A stretch of DNA of 64,000 nucleotides from Planctomycetota bacterium (GCA_024279865.1 JAJRRC010000022.1:145091-209090), one strand, 5' to 3'; positions 8,550-18,082 are shown, counted from the first letter of the stretch. Numbers and translations are program-made. The notes: a model not told the origin generated them from the sequence alone.

Positions 8550-9602
8550 CTAAATTCCCATGAGTGCATACGGGTCATAGGTACAGGTTGCCTGTCGATA
8601 ATCCATCGGCCGCACCCCAATGCGACGGCCGAACGTGGCGGTAAAGTGGCCATGATCTGAAAAACCACAACGCAGCGCAATCTCTCCCACCGACAGGCGG
8701 CCATGAGCCAACATCCATTGCGCCACCTGAAGCTGACGTGCCTGCAAATACTGCTTGGGACTGGTCCCAACGTGCTTGGTAAACAAGCGATGAAAATGAT
8801 ACGGACTCACCCGTGCAGCCTGTGCAATCGTGGTGAGACTGGGATTTTCATGAAAATGATCCCGAATAAAAGCCACCGCCCTAGCCACCCGATCATCTCC
8901 AAACTCGACTGTCATGCTGATGGATTTATCTTGCATGGGTCTTCGCTCAATGGACCAATACACCGCCTCGGACAATTCAAACACTCGCTGCTTCGTAAAA
9001 CAAATCCAGTCCGCATGCTCCCCCCGTTCCATGACAAAATCATGCACCTGCCCAAGAACCAAATCAGGCCAACGCTGAGCAACCACCCTCTGCAAGGCTT
9101 CAAACATGGTCCTGGTGCTTTGATCGTCCCCCGCCAATGCCAATTGCGCCAAGGGGTCTGCGTGAATCAGACGGCCATCATGCCCCAACAAAAACTTGGT
9201 CAAACCCAACTCAAGACCATAATTAAAAAGTGTTTGCCAATAAGCCAAACGACACTGAGCCGTCACCCTGTCCACAGACGAAAAATGACCCACCTCACGT
9301 CGCAACGCCAAAATCCAAACACGCCTGTCCTTCACCGATTCAATTCGCTGGCAAACCAACAAATGCTCATCACTTTCATGATGAACCCCTTGATCCAAAC
9401 CCAAGACCCAGTCACGAACCTCCACCGCGGACCAATTTTGACAGGCCAAAACTTCATCCAATTGCGGATGATCCATATGAAACAAGCCCAACAGAGCTGA
9501 ATCAGAAGGCAAACAATGTTTCAACGCTTCCAAAAAAACCGAGCCAGACGGGCTCATTGGAATCGGAGAAGCAAATGATTGATTCTTATATTTGGTCAAC
9601 AT
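8550..9602 (-). CDS. AraC-family transcriptional regulator
   Basis: A 350-residue DNA-binding regulator. The C-terminal 105 residues contain the two helix-turn-helix motifs of AraC/XylS proteins: NPSLTTIAQAARVSPYHFHR for the first and the SVGEIALRCGFSDHGHFT region for the second. The N-terminal 230 residues should be the ligand or partner domain, but I do not recognise a cupin or GAF pattern. No target is evident nearby. The upstream region contains a C9 run at 9647-9655. Confidence 0.9.
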   Translation of the reverse strand: MLTKYKNQSFASPIPMSPSGSVFLEALKHCLPSDSALLGLFHMDHPQLDEVLACQNWSAVEVRDWVLGLDQGVHHESDEHLLVCQRIESVKDRRVWILALRREVGHFSSVDRVTAQCRLAYWQTLFNYGLELGLTKFLLGHDGRLIHADPLAQLALAGDDQSTRTMFEALQRVVAQRWPDLVLGQVHDFVMERGEHADWICFTKQRVFELSEAVYWSIERRPMQDKSISMTVEFGDDRVARAVAFIRDHFHENPSLTTIAQAARVSPYHFHRLFTKHVGTSPKQYLQARQLQVAQWMLAHGRLSVGEIALRCGFSDHGHFTATFGRRIGVRPMDYRQATCTYDPYALMGI

Positions 9603-9742
9603 CGGATTTCAACCATTTCTTCGCATCAAAGCGAAATATGACCTGCCCCCCCCCTTCCAGACACGCGGACAACCTAGAATCATTCTACGAACGATAGGCG
9701 CTCGAATTCCACTATTGGTTATAAAAAAAAAGGGGGACTAAC

Positions 9743-10276
9743 CTAAGGCTTGACCGGTTGATCCGACCAGGCGGTAATATCCGAACAGGGCTGTTCAAGC
9801 CTCCATTGTAGATTTCCGCCCGCGCAATTGATGTGCGCCATGAAGAATTTTCGGCGATAACGCCAGAATAACGGCCAAATAATCTGGCGATCCGTCTGAG
9901 GAATCGGCAAATCCATGAGCTTGTCCGGATCATGCCACTCCAAAACGCCTTCGTTAAATTTCATTCGCATCACTTTAGCAGGACAGGTTAATTCATACAG
10001 AAAAATCAACCAATGCGTGGCATCAAGGTAGCCTGTTTCAGAAATAATGCCCGTCAGATGTAAATCTTCAGGCAAGCAGGTCACTTCCACTTCTTCGTGA
10101 ATTTCACGAATCGCACAAGCAGTCGGACTTTCCCCGATCTGCTGCTCAAGCTTCCCGCCGATGGGCGAGTAAAGCTCAATGTTGGGCTCTTTGTGACGAT
10201 GCAGCAAAAGCACCCGCCCCTGCTCATCAAAGAGGTAACACAGCGCGGCAATTCGATAAGGTAAATCAGTGGACAT
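9743..10276 (-). CDS. Nudix hydrolase
   Basis: A 177-residue Nudix protein. The box is GGKLEQQIGES followed by REIHEEVEV, the Gx5Ex7REUxEExGU motif with a two-residue insertion in the loop, as in a GGKLE-x-x-x-GES subfamily. The catalytic glutamates REIHEE are intact. Such enzymes cleave nucleoside diphosphate-X compounds; the substrate cannot be inferred. The start is ATG 10276; a GTG at 10288 is possible but sits too close to the AAGG. The gene follows leuC on the same strand after about 40 bp, so the two may be cotranscribed. Confidence 0.88.
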   Translation of the reverse strand: MSTDLPYRIAALCYLFDEQGRVLLLHRHKEPNIELYSPIGGKLEQQIGESPTACAIREIHEEVEVTCLPEDLHLTGIISETGYLDATHWLIFLYELTCPAKVMRMKFNEGVLEWHDPDKLMDLPIPQTDRQIIWPLFWRYRRKFFMAHINCAGGNLQWRLEQPCSDITAWSDQPVKP

Positions 10277-10315
10277 CTTTGAAGACACAACCTTGCTTAT
10301 TTTCAGTCAATCTTT

Positions 10316-11731
10316 TCAGCAGATTCCTGCACTGCCGGTGGTGATGGGGCCGTTGATATAGTCCCGTGGGTCGGTTACATGGCCGGTCAGAGCTGACGCA
10401 GCAGCGGTCAATGGGGAAGCAAGGAACACGCCTGCTTCTTTGTGACCCATGCGGCCGGGGAAGTTACGGTTGGTCGTGCTGATGCAGTTGATCGGCTCAT
10501 TGAGACGACCAAAGGTATCTTGCGGCCCGCCCAAACAGGCTGCACACGAAGCAGCGCCAAGCAGACAGCCCGCGTCTTGAAGCACCTGTTCAATATTCTT
10601 TTGACCTTCCTTCACAGGTTCGCCGTCGAGACCCAGACGTTTCATGTCTGCGTGAACTTCGGTGGAACCAGGGACGACAAAGGTGGGGATTTTCACCTGC
10701 TGGCCATGAAGGATGTTGGCAGCAAAGATCATGTCGGTGATTTTTCCGCCTGTACAGGAACCGATGTAGGCTCGGTCGAGTTTGATGTCTTTGCATTCAC
10801 GGGCGGTGGCGGTATTGTCAGGGCTGTGAGGTTTGGCCACGAGGGGTTCAAGGTCATTGAGGTCCCAAGTGAATTCGCCGTCATATTCTGCGTTAACGTC
10901 TTCTTGATAAACGGTCCAGTCGGGGCGATTGGATCGCGCTTCGACGTAGCGAAGGGTTTTTTCGTCCACATCACAGATGCCGTTTTTACCACCCGCTTCG
11001 ATGGCCATGTTGGTGAGGGTCATCCGATCTTCGAGGCTCAAGCTCTGCACGCCGTCGCCGGTGAAATACATGGCTTTGTAGGTTGCACCGGAGAAGCCGA
11101 CTTGGCCGATGACTGCGAGGATGAGGTCTTTGGCGGTGAGGTAGGGCGGGATGTTGCCTTTAAAGGTGAACTTCATGGTCGGCGGCACTTTGAGCCATGT
11201 TTTACCGGTTCCCATGGCAAAGGCGGCATCGGTGTTGCCGACACCGGTGGCGAATTGACCGAAAGCACCTGCGGTGCAGGTATGGCTATCGGTGCCGAGC
11301 ATGATTTCACCCGGACGGCAATGGCCTTCTTCGGGCAGTGCTTTGTGGCACACCCCTTTGTAGTTGGTTTGGGTGGGGTCCCGGTATGGGTTTGGCATTC
11401 CTGATCCGGCCTGTGTATTCACAAAATCGGGGTCGTAGTAATAGGGAATACCTTGCTCGGTCACAAAGTCCCGTAGGATTTGGATGTTGCGATGACATTT
11501 ATCGTCTGCGGTGAAGATGTAGTGATCGGGAATGATTGGAATGCGTGTGGGGTCCCAGACTTTGGCGTCTTTGCCGAAACGTTCTTTGAAGATGCCGATG
11601 GTTCCTGGGCCGCAAACGTCATGGGTCATCAGGATATCAACATTGACCCAGACATTGTCACCGGGTTGAACTTGGTCTTGGCCACAATGGGCTGCAAGGA
11701 TCTTTTCGGTCATGGTCATCGCACGCGGCAT
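10316..11731 (-). CDS. leuC: 3-isopropylmalate dehydratase large subunit (or close aconitase-family relative)
   Basis: A 471-residue aconitase-superfamily enzyme that would convert 2- to 3-isopropylmalate in leucine synthesis, together with a LeuD small subunit. GTDSHTCTAGAFGQFATGVG and KVPPTMKF are LeuC-type motifs. The 4Fe-4S ligands are the Cys of GSCTGG (about 328) and of SCAACLGG (about 394 and 397). The length fits the family (E. coli 466). GGAG lies 8 nt before ATG 11731. No leuD is adjacent; the next gene is a Nudix hydrolase. A homoaconitase role remains possible. Confidence 0.88.
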   Translation of the reverse strand: MPRAMTMTEKILAAHCGQDQVQPGDNVWVNVDILMTHDVCGPGTIGIFKERFGKDAKVWDPTRIPIIPDHYIFTADDKCHRNIQILRDFVTEQGIPYYYDPDFVNTQAGSGMPNPYRDPTQTNYKGVCHKALPEEGHCRPGEIMLGTDSHTCTAGAFGQFATGVGNTDAAFAMGTGKTWLKVPPTMKFTFKGNIPPYLTAKDLILAVIGQVGFSGATYKAMYFTGDGVQSLSLEDRMTLTNMAIEAGGKNGICDVDEKTLRYVEARSNRPDWTVYQEDVNAEYDGEFTWDLNDLEPLVAKPHSPDNTATARECKDIKLDRAYIGSCTGGKITDMIFAANILHGQQVKIPTFVVPGSTEVHADMKRLGLDGEPVKEGQKNIEQVLQDAGCLLGAASCAACLGGPQDTFGRLNEPINCISTTNRNFPGRMGHKEAGVFLASPLTAAASALTGHVTDPRDYINGPITTGSAGIC

Positions 11732-11902
11732 ATCAGTTACTCCAACTAGGTTCTCAATGGCAGAACAATTGTCTTAAGTTCAAAAGAAGTCCCGTATCAT
11801 AGCGTTCACGAGCCAAATCGGCTACATCCGGACTTTACGCCACGGTCCGGTCGTGACACAATAGAACCTTCGCCTGTGAAACACTATTGGAGACCTAGGC
11901 CC

Positions 11903-14170
11903 ATGCAGTTGATGAGTTGGTCCATTGCCCGATTGGGAAGCCGCTTTGGTTTGTTGTTTGAACCTTACAAGCGTCAAGTACGCCACTCGGCACTGGGACG
12001 CTTTTTAGATGAGCCATTGGACCTTGCAGTGGGTATCGAAGGGCCTGACGGCCAACAGCGTGTCTTGCCCTTCACCGCTGAGGGAGAATTGTTCCACACC
12101 ATGGAGCAATTTGAACGAGCCAACTCCATTACCTTTCGCGCGTTCAGCGCGGACTACAACCTGCGTTTTGAATTGAATATTCATAGCGTGTTCTATCCAC
12201 AGGATGAATCGCTTTGCTTGCTCCCGGCAATTTATCTTGAAATGCGAATCAACCCTGCCGGCGGCGTTCGGTGGACCAAGCCCAAATATCCATCTTTGGA
12301 CAAAATCAAACTTTTTTTACGCATCAACCGCGCCAACACGCAAATTGATGCCGACTCCACCTGCAACCATTGCGGTGCATGCTTGAACATGACCTATGAA
12401 AACCGCATGCAACCCACACTCGATGAAGGACAAACCCAAACAGCCATTCCCGCAGATGATCGCGTGGTCGGGGTCACCGAACGCATCGTCAGCCTAAACG
12501 AAGAAGCCGTCGCCGATGCCGATGGCAAGGGAATGTCCCTCACCTTACCCATCACCGAACAAGGCAGCGGCACCAAATGGCGACTTGTCTGGGGCGCTTT
12601 CTGCGGCGACCCGGTCTTAACGCTCGGCAAAGGTAAAAACGCTGAGCCAATGAAATTCAAATACACCGCGTTGTGGAAAAACCTCGACGCAGTGATCAAA
12701 ACCGCGGTCGAAGAACGCGATGACCGCTTGGCCCGTTCACGCAACTTTGAAAAAATCCTCGAACAAGCCCCCCTGCGAACCGCCCAGCGGCATCTTTTAA
12801 ATCAAAGCTTTCAGCAATTCCTCAGCAACACCTTCTGGTGTGAACGTGCCGACGGCACAGACTGGTTTAGCGTCTGGGAAGGAAGCTGCTTTTTCCATTC
12901 CACCATCGATGTCGAATACAACGTGGCGTTGCTTTACCTGACCTTGTGGCCAAGACTGCTTGCCATCCAATTCGATCAGTGGTCTGAACACTTCACCCCA
13001 CACAAACCGTCCCGCGGCGCCTTTTTACATCATGACATGGGCCTAGGCATGACCATCGCAGGCCAAGGCTACAACCATGACATGCCCGTGGAAGAAAACG
13101 CAAATTTCCTGCTGTTGTTACAGGTCTATGCCCATTGGACAGGCGACCTGTCACCGGTCCGCCGCCATGAGAAGCTATGGCTGCAACTGGCCAACTATCT
13201 ACAGTGGACCGACCGCGACGCCAGTGGGTTCCCCTCTGAAGGAACCGCCAACACAATTGATGACGCGACCCCTGCCCAGCAATATGTACGCAAACAAACC
13301 TACTTAGCAGTCAAACGATTGGCGGCCCTAAGCGCAGCAAGTGAACTTTTAACCCATCTCAACAAAACCGAGTTGGCCAAGCAATACGAAAACCAAGTCC
13401 ACCTTGATGTCCCCCGCATCGAAGAAGCTGCCTGGCGGGGCGATCACTTTGCCACATGCATCGATCCGTCGGCTATGGGACTCAGAGATGCCTGGACCCA
13501 CAAGCCCCTTGGAACCGAACCTCTCAAAAACACCGAGGCCTATAGCATTTACACCGCCAATGCCCTGCTCTTGCCTGCAATGTGCGGGCGACCTTGGCTG
13601 TTGAACACCCAAAAACTGATCGACGATATGGTCAACAGCTTGCGTGAAACGCTCGGACGTTATGGTTGTGGACACAATGACGCAGAACCTGAAAACGTCT
13701 GGGTCTCCCAAAATCTTTGGCGCGATCATCTCATGCGATATCTCGGTGCCACCGGCCCCAACCACGCTCAAGGCTATTGGGACATGCAGGTAATGAGCAA
13801 CACCGCCAATCAAAGTTTTGGCTTTATCGATACCTACGTCAACAACAACCTCAGCTTCTACCCCCGAGGCATTGTCTCCATCGGCTACCTGCTTTCGTAT
13901 CCCAGGCTAATCATCGACCGCCTAGCATCCGACGGCGTTCATATCAGTGTGGACCCCGACCGAACCTACGCGCAGCGATGGCCATTGCTACCTCTGGCTG
14001 ACTGGAAGGCGGGCAAAGTTCCCGTCTGTGTCGTCGACTGCAACGGCAACGGCTCTCATGTGGTCATCGAAACCGCCATCGAATCCGTCATCGTTCGAGG
14101 CGATAACGGCCCCGAAGACACCAGCCAAATCAGCGGCGTCAACGATCCTTCACAACAATGGATCGGCTAG
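11903..14170 (+). CDS. Large glycosidase-like protein, resembling GH52 beta-xylosidases
   Basis: A 755-residue protein without a signal peptide. Segments resemble GH52 beta-xylosidases as I remember them: AVGIEGPDGQQRVLPF, LLPAIYLEMRI, FLHHDMGLGM, and the order of the two catalytic regions. A Glu in SVWEGSCFFHSTID (about residue 325) aligns with the GH52 nucleophile region NEG. An Asp in NTIDDATP (about 453) aligns with the acid/base region TTYDSLD. The fold would be a beta-sandwich plus an (alpha/alpha)6 barrel. It also has a CNHCGAC cluster near residue 153 that could bind metal. The start is ATG 11903, with GGAG 10 nt upstream. Specificity is unproven. Confidence 0.5.
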   Translation: MQLMSWSIARLGSRFGLLFEPYKRQVRHSALGRFLDEPLDLAVGIEGPDGQQRVLPFTAEGELFHTMEQFERANSITFRAFSADYNLRFELNIHSVFYPQDESLCLLPAIYLEMRINPAGGVRWTKPKYPSLDKIKLFLRINRANTQIDADSTCNHCGACLNMTYENRMQPTLDEGQTQTAIPADDRVVGVTERIVSLNEEAVADADGKGMSLTLPITEQGSGTKWRLVWGAFCGDPVLTLGKGKNAEPMKFKYTALWKNLDAVIKTAVEERDDRLARSRNFEKILEQAPLRTAQRHLLNQSFQQFLSNTFWCERADGTDWFSVWEGSCFFHSTIDVEYNVALLYLTLWPRLLAIQFDQWSEHFTPHKPSRGAFLHHDMGLGMTIAGQGYNHDMPVEENANFLLLLQVYAHWTGDLSPVRRHEKLWLQLANYLQWTDRDASGFPSEGTANTIDDATPAQQYVRKQTYLAVKRLAALSAASELLTHLNKTELAKQYENQVHLDVPRIEEAAWRGDHFATCIDPSAMGLRDAWTHKPLGTEPLKNTEAYSIYTANALLLPAMCGRPWLLNTQKLIDDMVNSLRETLGRYGCGHNDAEPENVWVSQNLWRDHLMRYLGATGPNHAQGYWDMQVMSNTANQSFGFIDTYVNNNLSFYPRGIVSIGYLLSYPRLIIDRLASDGVHISVDPDRTYAQRWPLLPLADWKAGKVPVCVVDCNGNGSHVVIETAIESVIVRGDNGPEDTSQISGVNDPSQQWIG

Positions 14171-14256
14171 CCATTGTCTCGACACAACATCACCCCACCA
14201 CGTCAACAATCCCCCAATGCGACAACAAAAGGCACAATGCCTATACTCTGGCGATT

Positions 14257-14781
14257 ATGAATACACCCCAATTGATTCAACGGATTGCCGACGAGGCATT
14301 GCTACATGGCGACTTCACTTTGCGGTCCGGCCGCAAGAGCAAATATTACCTAGACAAATACCTCTTTGAGACCCAACCAGACATCCTCAAAGCACTGGGC
14401 GAACTGTTTGCCACCCATATTGATGACTCCGTGGATCGACTGGCTGGTGCTGAACTGGGCGGGATTCCACTGGTGGCCTCGACGAGCATGGCCACGGGGA
14501 AGCCCAGCATCCTCATTCGCAACCAGAAAAAAGACTACGGCACAGCCAAACAACTCGAAGGCAAACTCGAACAAGGTGACCGAGTGGTCATTGTCGAAGA
14601 CATTGCCACCACCGGCGGACAAGTCCTTGAAGCAGCCAAACTCCTCACCGACCTCGGTGCGGTGGTAGTCAAAATCATTGCGGTGATTGATCGCCAAGAA
14701 GGCGCTCGAGAAAATGTCGAAGGTGCAGGTTTTGTCTTTGAATCCCTGTTTACCAAAACAGACCTGGGCATTGACGAATAA
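14257..14781 (+). CDS. pyrE: Orotate phosphoribosyltransferase
   Basis: A 174-residue enzyme that makes orotidine monophosphate from orotate and PRPP in pyrimidine synthesis. It shows LHGDFTLRSGRKSKYYLDKY at the N-terminus, the GAELGGIPL segment, RNQKKDYGTAKQLEG and the PRPP motif VVIVEDIATTGGQ. It is shorter than the 213-residue E. coli form but typical of the type also found in archaea. ATG 14257 matches the family start; the frame extends upstream into the preceding gene's end but is not conserved there. No strong ribosome site is visible. Confidence 0.94.
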   Translation: MNTPQLIQRIADEALLHGDFTLRSGRKSKYYLDKYLFETQPDILKALGELFATHIDDSVDRLAGAELGGIPLVASTSMATGKPSILIRNQKKDYGTAKQLEGKLEQGDRVVIVEDIATTGGQVLEAAKLLTDLGAVVVKIIAVIDRQEGARENVEGAGFVFESLFTKTDLGIDE

Positions 14782-14854
14782 ACCTGAGGCACCCTGCCGC
14801 CAGATGCGAATCAATTCGTTGGTGTAAGAATCCGACTTTGTCAAAGCCGCAAGC

Positions 14855-14970
14855 AGTGTATTTTTCATCATTTTTTGCCGCCCCCCCGGACGCGCACGCT
14901 GTTAGCGTGCGGCTGCTTTTCAAATGACCCACCTAGCCAGAAACGGTAAAAAATGATGCAAAATACTCTA
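14855..14970 (+). repeat. MITE-like element, copy B (both ends present)
   Basis: The left end GTGTATTTTTCATCATTTTT (from 14856) is the inverted counterpart of the right end ending AATGATGCAAAATACTCTA at 14970. The interior holds CCCCCCCGGA, the perfect stem CGCACGC-TGTTA-GCGTGCG and GGCTGCTTTTCAAA. It lies between the convergent ends of pyrE and the 687-residue gene and is oriented with pyrE. Confidence 0.88.
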
Positions 14971-15007
14971 AAAGACTCAAAACGCTCTGTCGTCTTCAAT
15001 CTTCTCT

Positions 15008-15040
15008 TACTGAATAGCTAATAGCTGACAACTGATAGCT
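15008..15040. repeat. TAGCTGACAACTGATAGC-type short repeat
   Basis: A short tract related to the TGATAGCTGACAACTGACAA repeats at 28843-28868 and 28949-28972. Such elements are dispersed in intergenic regions; their function is unknown. Confidence 0.5.
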
Positions 15041-15046
15041 TCAAAA

Positions 15047-17110
15047 TCACATATCCAACAGCCAGACAGCCACACTGCTAGGACCCAATCGCAGGGATCG
15101 GGCATTGGTGTCAAAAGGTTCGTTCGTGGCAAGGTTGACTGCTTTAAGACCTGTAGGCCACAAAGAGCCCGGCGGAATCGAGCGACTGCCAGGACCAAAG
15201 TTTGCCGCAATCACATACATCCGATTGTCCCGCCCCATGACCCGCATGACCCGTAACTCGCCATCAATTTTGTGCGTACTTTTGGAGGCCAGGTAACCGG
15301 TTTCCTGTGCATTGGTGTTGGTTGCGATTACAAAACCAATGTCCAGAATCACCGTATAAGGATGAACCGCCTGCACATGGTTGCGATGATGCCAGCAAAG
15401 TTCGTCCACATGGAGGCTTTGATATGAGCCACCACGACGTTTAAAGGATCGGTCCAAGCACAATTGACTGCTGCCATAAACACCCACCACGCCGAGACGA
15501 TGATCGATATTGACCCAGTTGCTATTGAGTTCGACGATTTCATCTTTGAGCGTTTCGGTTGCCAGTTGAAGTTGGTTTTCTTCGGTGGTTAAGGTTCGCA
15601 CGTAGCCGTTGAACAAATCGTTGGGCAGGTTCATGTGCATGCCCTTGATGACTGCGGGAAAAGCTCTGGTTTCACCGGTGCGACAATGGTGCAATCCGAC
15701 CATGGTCTGGCCGTCAGGCAAAGCCACAAAAGCCATCTGCAACGTGCCTAGCTGCGTGCTTTTCCAGCCTTCTGCCACAGGCACGTCAATGCCCTCCGCC
15801 AAGCGGCCGCATGTGGCAAAACCCCCTTCAAAAGTATCAATATGAAACCCTTCAAGACGACGATGCGTATCGCCTGCGGTATCCCCCATAAAACGCACCA
15901 CGCTACACAGATTCGCAGGGCCTTCTAAAAGATGACCATCGTCTGGAGGCAGGCAAATCGCGCCAAGTTGCTCAGGAGATTGCCACGACATATAGCTCAA
16001 CCGTGTTGCACTGCGATGCCAAACCGCATCCTGCTTATTCGCTTCCCAACCGCCCGCAAGGGATGTTTCCAGATCAATCGCCGAAGAACCCTTCCATTGA
16101 ATTTGCTGATGACAAGCCATCGCCATCGCAATCGTAAACGCTTGATCTGATTCGAGCTTGGCCAAGTAATAAGGATTGGTCTGACGTAAATGAGCGAGGC
16201 GACCTGCAAAAAAACTACCATCGTCATTGTGAGCCTGCTCCTTGGCGATCATCTGCAATTGACTGGCAATCAAATACAAACAGTGGCCATCATCAAGCAC
16301 ATTTGCCGCCAACAGCATGATCGGCAGCATCTCTTGCTGCGTGGTACAGAAACGGACGGTACGTTGGGGTTCTGTACCCCAATCACAAAGTCTGCCGTCG
16401 GCAAACATAAGACGCTTGACCTCTTGCCACAGATCAGACAATAATTCTTTGGGCAATTCAGCCTCTGGAAGATCAAAATGATACATCGCAGCACTGGCCA
16501 AAAGCGAAATTTTCCCTGCCAAATCCAACGTTTCATCAAACAGAATCGAACCCGAAGATTTTGAAGCATCATCCGTCACATCTGAATCGGATTCGGATTC
16601 GATGGCGGCGTGCAAACTGGCTTGGACCTGCGGAGAGTCCCACTCGGCCATGCGTTTTAAAAACCAGTCGCTAGCCATGGTCAAAGGCTCGGTTCGTAGA
16701 TATTTAATTTCACTCACGAGCACACGATGAAGTGCTTGGACATCTTCCTCTGCAAGGTAATCGGTCATCAAACGCATCGCAAAAAGCGTGCGTTCCAAGG
16801 CCTGCACACTCGCGGGCGTATGCCCCCACTTTCGCCCATCGGTACAAGCAAGGTCGCCTGTTTTGTGAGAAGCAAGGCTAAACCGCAACCCAGCCAATGC
16901 CTTGGCCTGATGAGCTTGCACATCACGGTCATCAATGGACGCGAGGGTGGCCATGGCTGCGACGAATTGCAGGTTCGCTTGCACGCCCCATGCGTCATAG
17001 CCTGTGCCATAACAGCCCAAGCCTGGATGGTCAGGCAAATCCAACCAATCAGAACCCGTGCTTTTAGACCAACTAGAAAGCAGCTTTAAACATTGACGTA
17101 CATCGAGCAT
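15047..17110 (-). CDS. Large protein of unknown function, possibly polysaccharide-active
   Basis: A 687-residue protein without a signal peptide. The N-terminal half (about 1-370) looks all-helical with hairpin spacing, like an (alpha/alpha) toroid (LGCYGTGYDAWGVQANLQFVA opens it). The C-terminal half (about 390-687) looks beta-rich with many Trp, Gly and His residues, and ends GLKAVNLATNEPF...SVAVWLLDM. This two-domain plan resembles heparinase/chondroitin-lyase type polysaccharide lyases, but I cannot identify catalytic residues. It starts 9 bp after the SCO1-like gene on the same strand and is probably cotranscribed with it. Confidence 0.7.
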   Translation of the reverse strand: MLDVRQCLKLLSSWSKSTGSDWLDLPDHPGLGCYGTGYDAWGVQANLQFVAAMATLASIDDRDVQAHQAKALAGLRFSLASHKTGDLACTDGRKWGHTPASVQALERTLFAMRLMTDYLAEEDVQALHRVLVSEIKYLRTEPLTMASDWFLKRMAEWDSPQVQASLHAAIESESDSDVTDDASKSSGSILFDETLDLAGKISLLASAAMYHFDLPEAELPKELLSDLWQEVKRLMFADGRLCDWGTEPQRTVRFCTTQQEMLPIMLLAANVLDDGHCLYLIASQLQMIAKEQAHNDDGSFFAGRLAHLRQTNPYYLAKLESDQAFTIAMAMACHQQIQWKGSSAIDLETSLAGGWEANKQDAVWHRSATRLSYMSWQSPEQLGAICLPPDDGHLLEGPANLCSVVRFMGDTAGDTHRRLEGFHIDTFEGGFATCGRLAEGIDVPVAEGWKSTQLGTLQMAFVALPDGQTMVGLHHCRTGETRAFPAVIKGMHMNLPNDLFNGYVRTLTTEENQLQLATETLKDEIVELNSNWVNIDHRLGVVGVYGSSQLCLDRSFKRRGGSYQSLHVDELCWHHRNHVQAVHPYTVILDIGFVIATNTNAQETGYLASKSTHKIDGELRVMRVMGRDNRMYVIAANFGPGSRSIPPGSLWPTGLKAVNLATNEPFDTNARSLRLGPSSVAVWLLDM

Positions 17111-17119
17111 AAACAGAAC

Positions 17120-17908
17120 CTATTGCACAGCAGAGACCCCAGAGTCTTCATCGACCAATTGTTGCAAATCCGCCAGCACCTTGTCATTATCCCACAGTTG
17201 CCCTTGATAATCCCGGGTGAAACGGCCTTTAGAATCAATGATAATCATTTCAATGCTATGACTAAAAGATCCCCCAGAATCGGGATACAGATCTATTTGG
17301 AATTCTTGGAGTAATTCGCTGAACGAGTCCTTGTTCGGCCGCACCATCGTCATGTGCGAGCGACCCTCAAAAAGCAAGCCTCGATCCATGCCATATTTTT
17401 TCAATCGCTCAGGCGTGTCATATACCGGATCGTAGCTGATCAGTAAGAGCTGTACCTTGTCGCCTAGACCTACAGCGAGCACCTTGCGTTGAAGGTTCGC
17501 CATCTGCACGGTGATCAGAGGACACATCCGTGGATCGGGGCATCGGGTGTACATGAATGTCACTGCCGTCGGCCGCGTGACGATTTGGGAGAGCTGCAAA
17601 GATTGCCCTTCCTGATCGGTGACTTCAAAATCCAGGTCGTAAGCATCTCGCTCAGCAGGAACGAACCACTGGCCAGCCCGAGCGGGAGGCTTTTCTTTAC
17701 GTTCAGCCATGACCTCGGCCACCTGTTCGTTGGTTGGCACGGGAGCGACTTCTTTCGTCGGCGGACAACACGGAGGCAAAGCAGATGCGGCCTCGGTCGT
17801 CACTTTTACATCAGACGACGTTTTCAATGATGCTGGAGACTCCTCTTTACATCCAACCAAACCAAAACTGACACCAACCAAAATCAAAATTGTGAAACGG
17901 GCAAACAT
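17120..17908 (-). CDS. SCO1/SenC-family lipoprotein
   Basis: A 262-residue lipoprotein: signal with lipobox VGC, a linker with CCPP, then a thioredoxin-fold SCO domain. The copper/redox motif is TRCPDPRMCPL (about residues 119-129), with five residues between the cysteines instead of the usual three; this longer spacing occurs in some SCO-like proteins. The distal His lies in GGSFSHSIEM. SCO proteins deliver copper to, or reduce, the CuA site of cytochrome oxidase at the periplasmic face. ATG 17908 is preceded by AAAGGA at 7 nt. No oxidase genes are in the window. The 687-residue gene follows after 9 bp. Confidence 0.88.
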   Translation of the reverse strand: MFARFTILILVGVSFGLVGCKEESPASLKTSSDVKVTTEAASALPPCCPPTKEVAPVPTNEQVAEVMAERKEKPPARAGQWFVPAERDAYDLDFEVTDQEGQSLQLSQIVTRPTAVTFMYTRCPDPRMCPLITVQMANLQRKVLAVGLGDKVQLLLISYDPVYDTPERLKKYGMDRGLLFEGRSHMTMVRPNKDSFSELLQEFQIDLYPDSGGSFSHSIEMIIIDSKGRFTRDYQGQLWDNDKVLADLQQLVDEDSGVSAVQ

Positions 17909-17948
17909 GTGTGCGTCCTTTCGGGTGGAAACGAACTGCTTATCACTT

Positions 17949-17982
17949 AAAAATAGCCGCAAGCAAACTGCTTGCGCGTCTG
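17949..17982 (-). repeat. Repeat-family hairpin core, copy G (minus orientation)
   Basis: On the minus strand this reads CGCAAGC-AGTTT-GCTTGCG followed by GCTATTTTTAAG. It is the core of the MITE family, with a compensatory base-pair change in the stem. It lies 100 bp after the rhomboid gene stop, in that gene's direction. The element ends are not recognisable. Confidence 0.65.
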
Positions 17983-17995
17983 GCATTCCAAGGAA

Positions 17996-18081
17996 ACTTC
18001 CGGGGAACTTCCGGGGAACTTCCGGGGAACTTCCGGGGAGATTCCGGGGATTCCGGGGATTCCGGGGGTTCCGGGGGGGGG
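17996..18081 (-). repeat. CCCCGGAA tandem tract directly after the rhomboid stop
   Basis: Four units of 11 nt (AACTTCCGGGG on the plus strand) followed by 9-nt units (ATTCCGGGG) and a G9 run. On the minus strand the C-run begins one base after the rhomboid TAA. The 11-nt period is not a multiple of three, unlike the tracts inside genes. Confidence 0.92.
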
Positions 18082-18082
18082 A

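Noticed and set aside
8703..9500. 265-codon frame antisense to the AraC gene
   Set aside because: The AraC helix-turn-helix on the other strand is clear; the antisense product is His/Pro/Gln-rich without domain features.
10442..11404. Long open frame of 320 codons on the plus strand across leuC
   Set aside because: It lies wholly antisense to a well-supported leuC, has no ribosome site, and reads as Gly/Val/Phe-rich shadow sequence caused by codon bias.
17996..18081. CRISPR-like array
   Set aside because: The units are 9-11 nt and contiguous with no spacers, so this is a simple tandem repeat.
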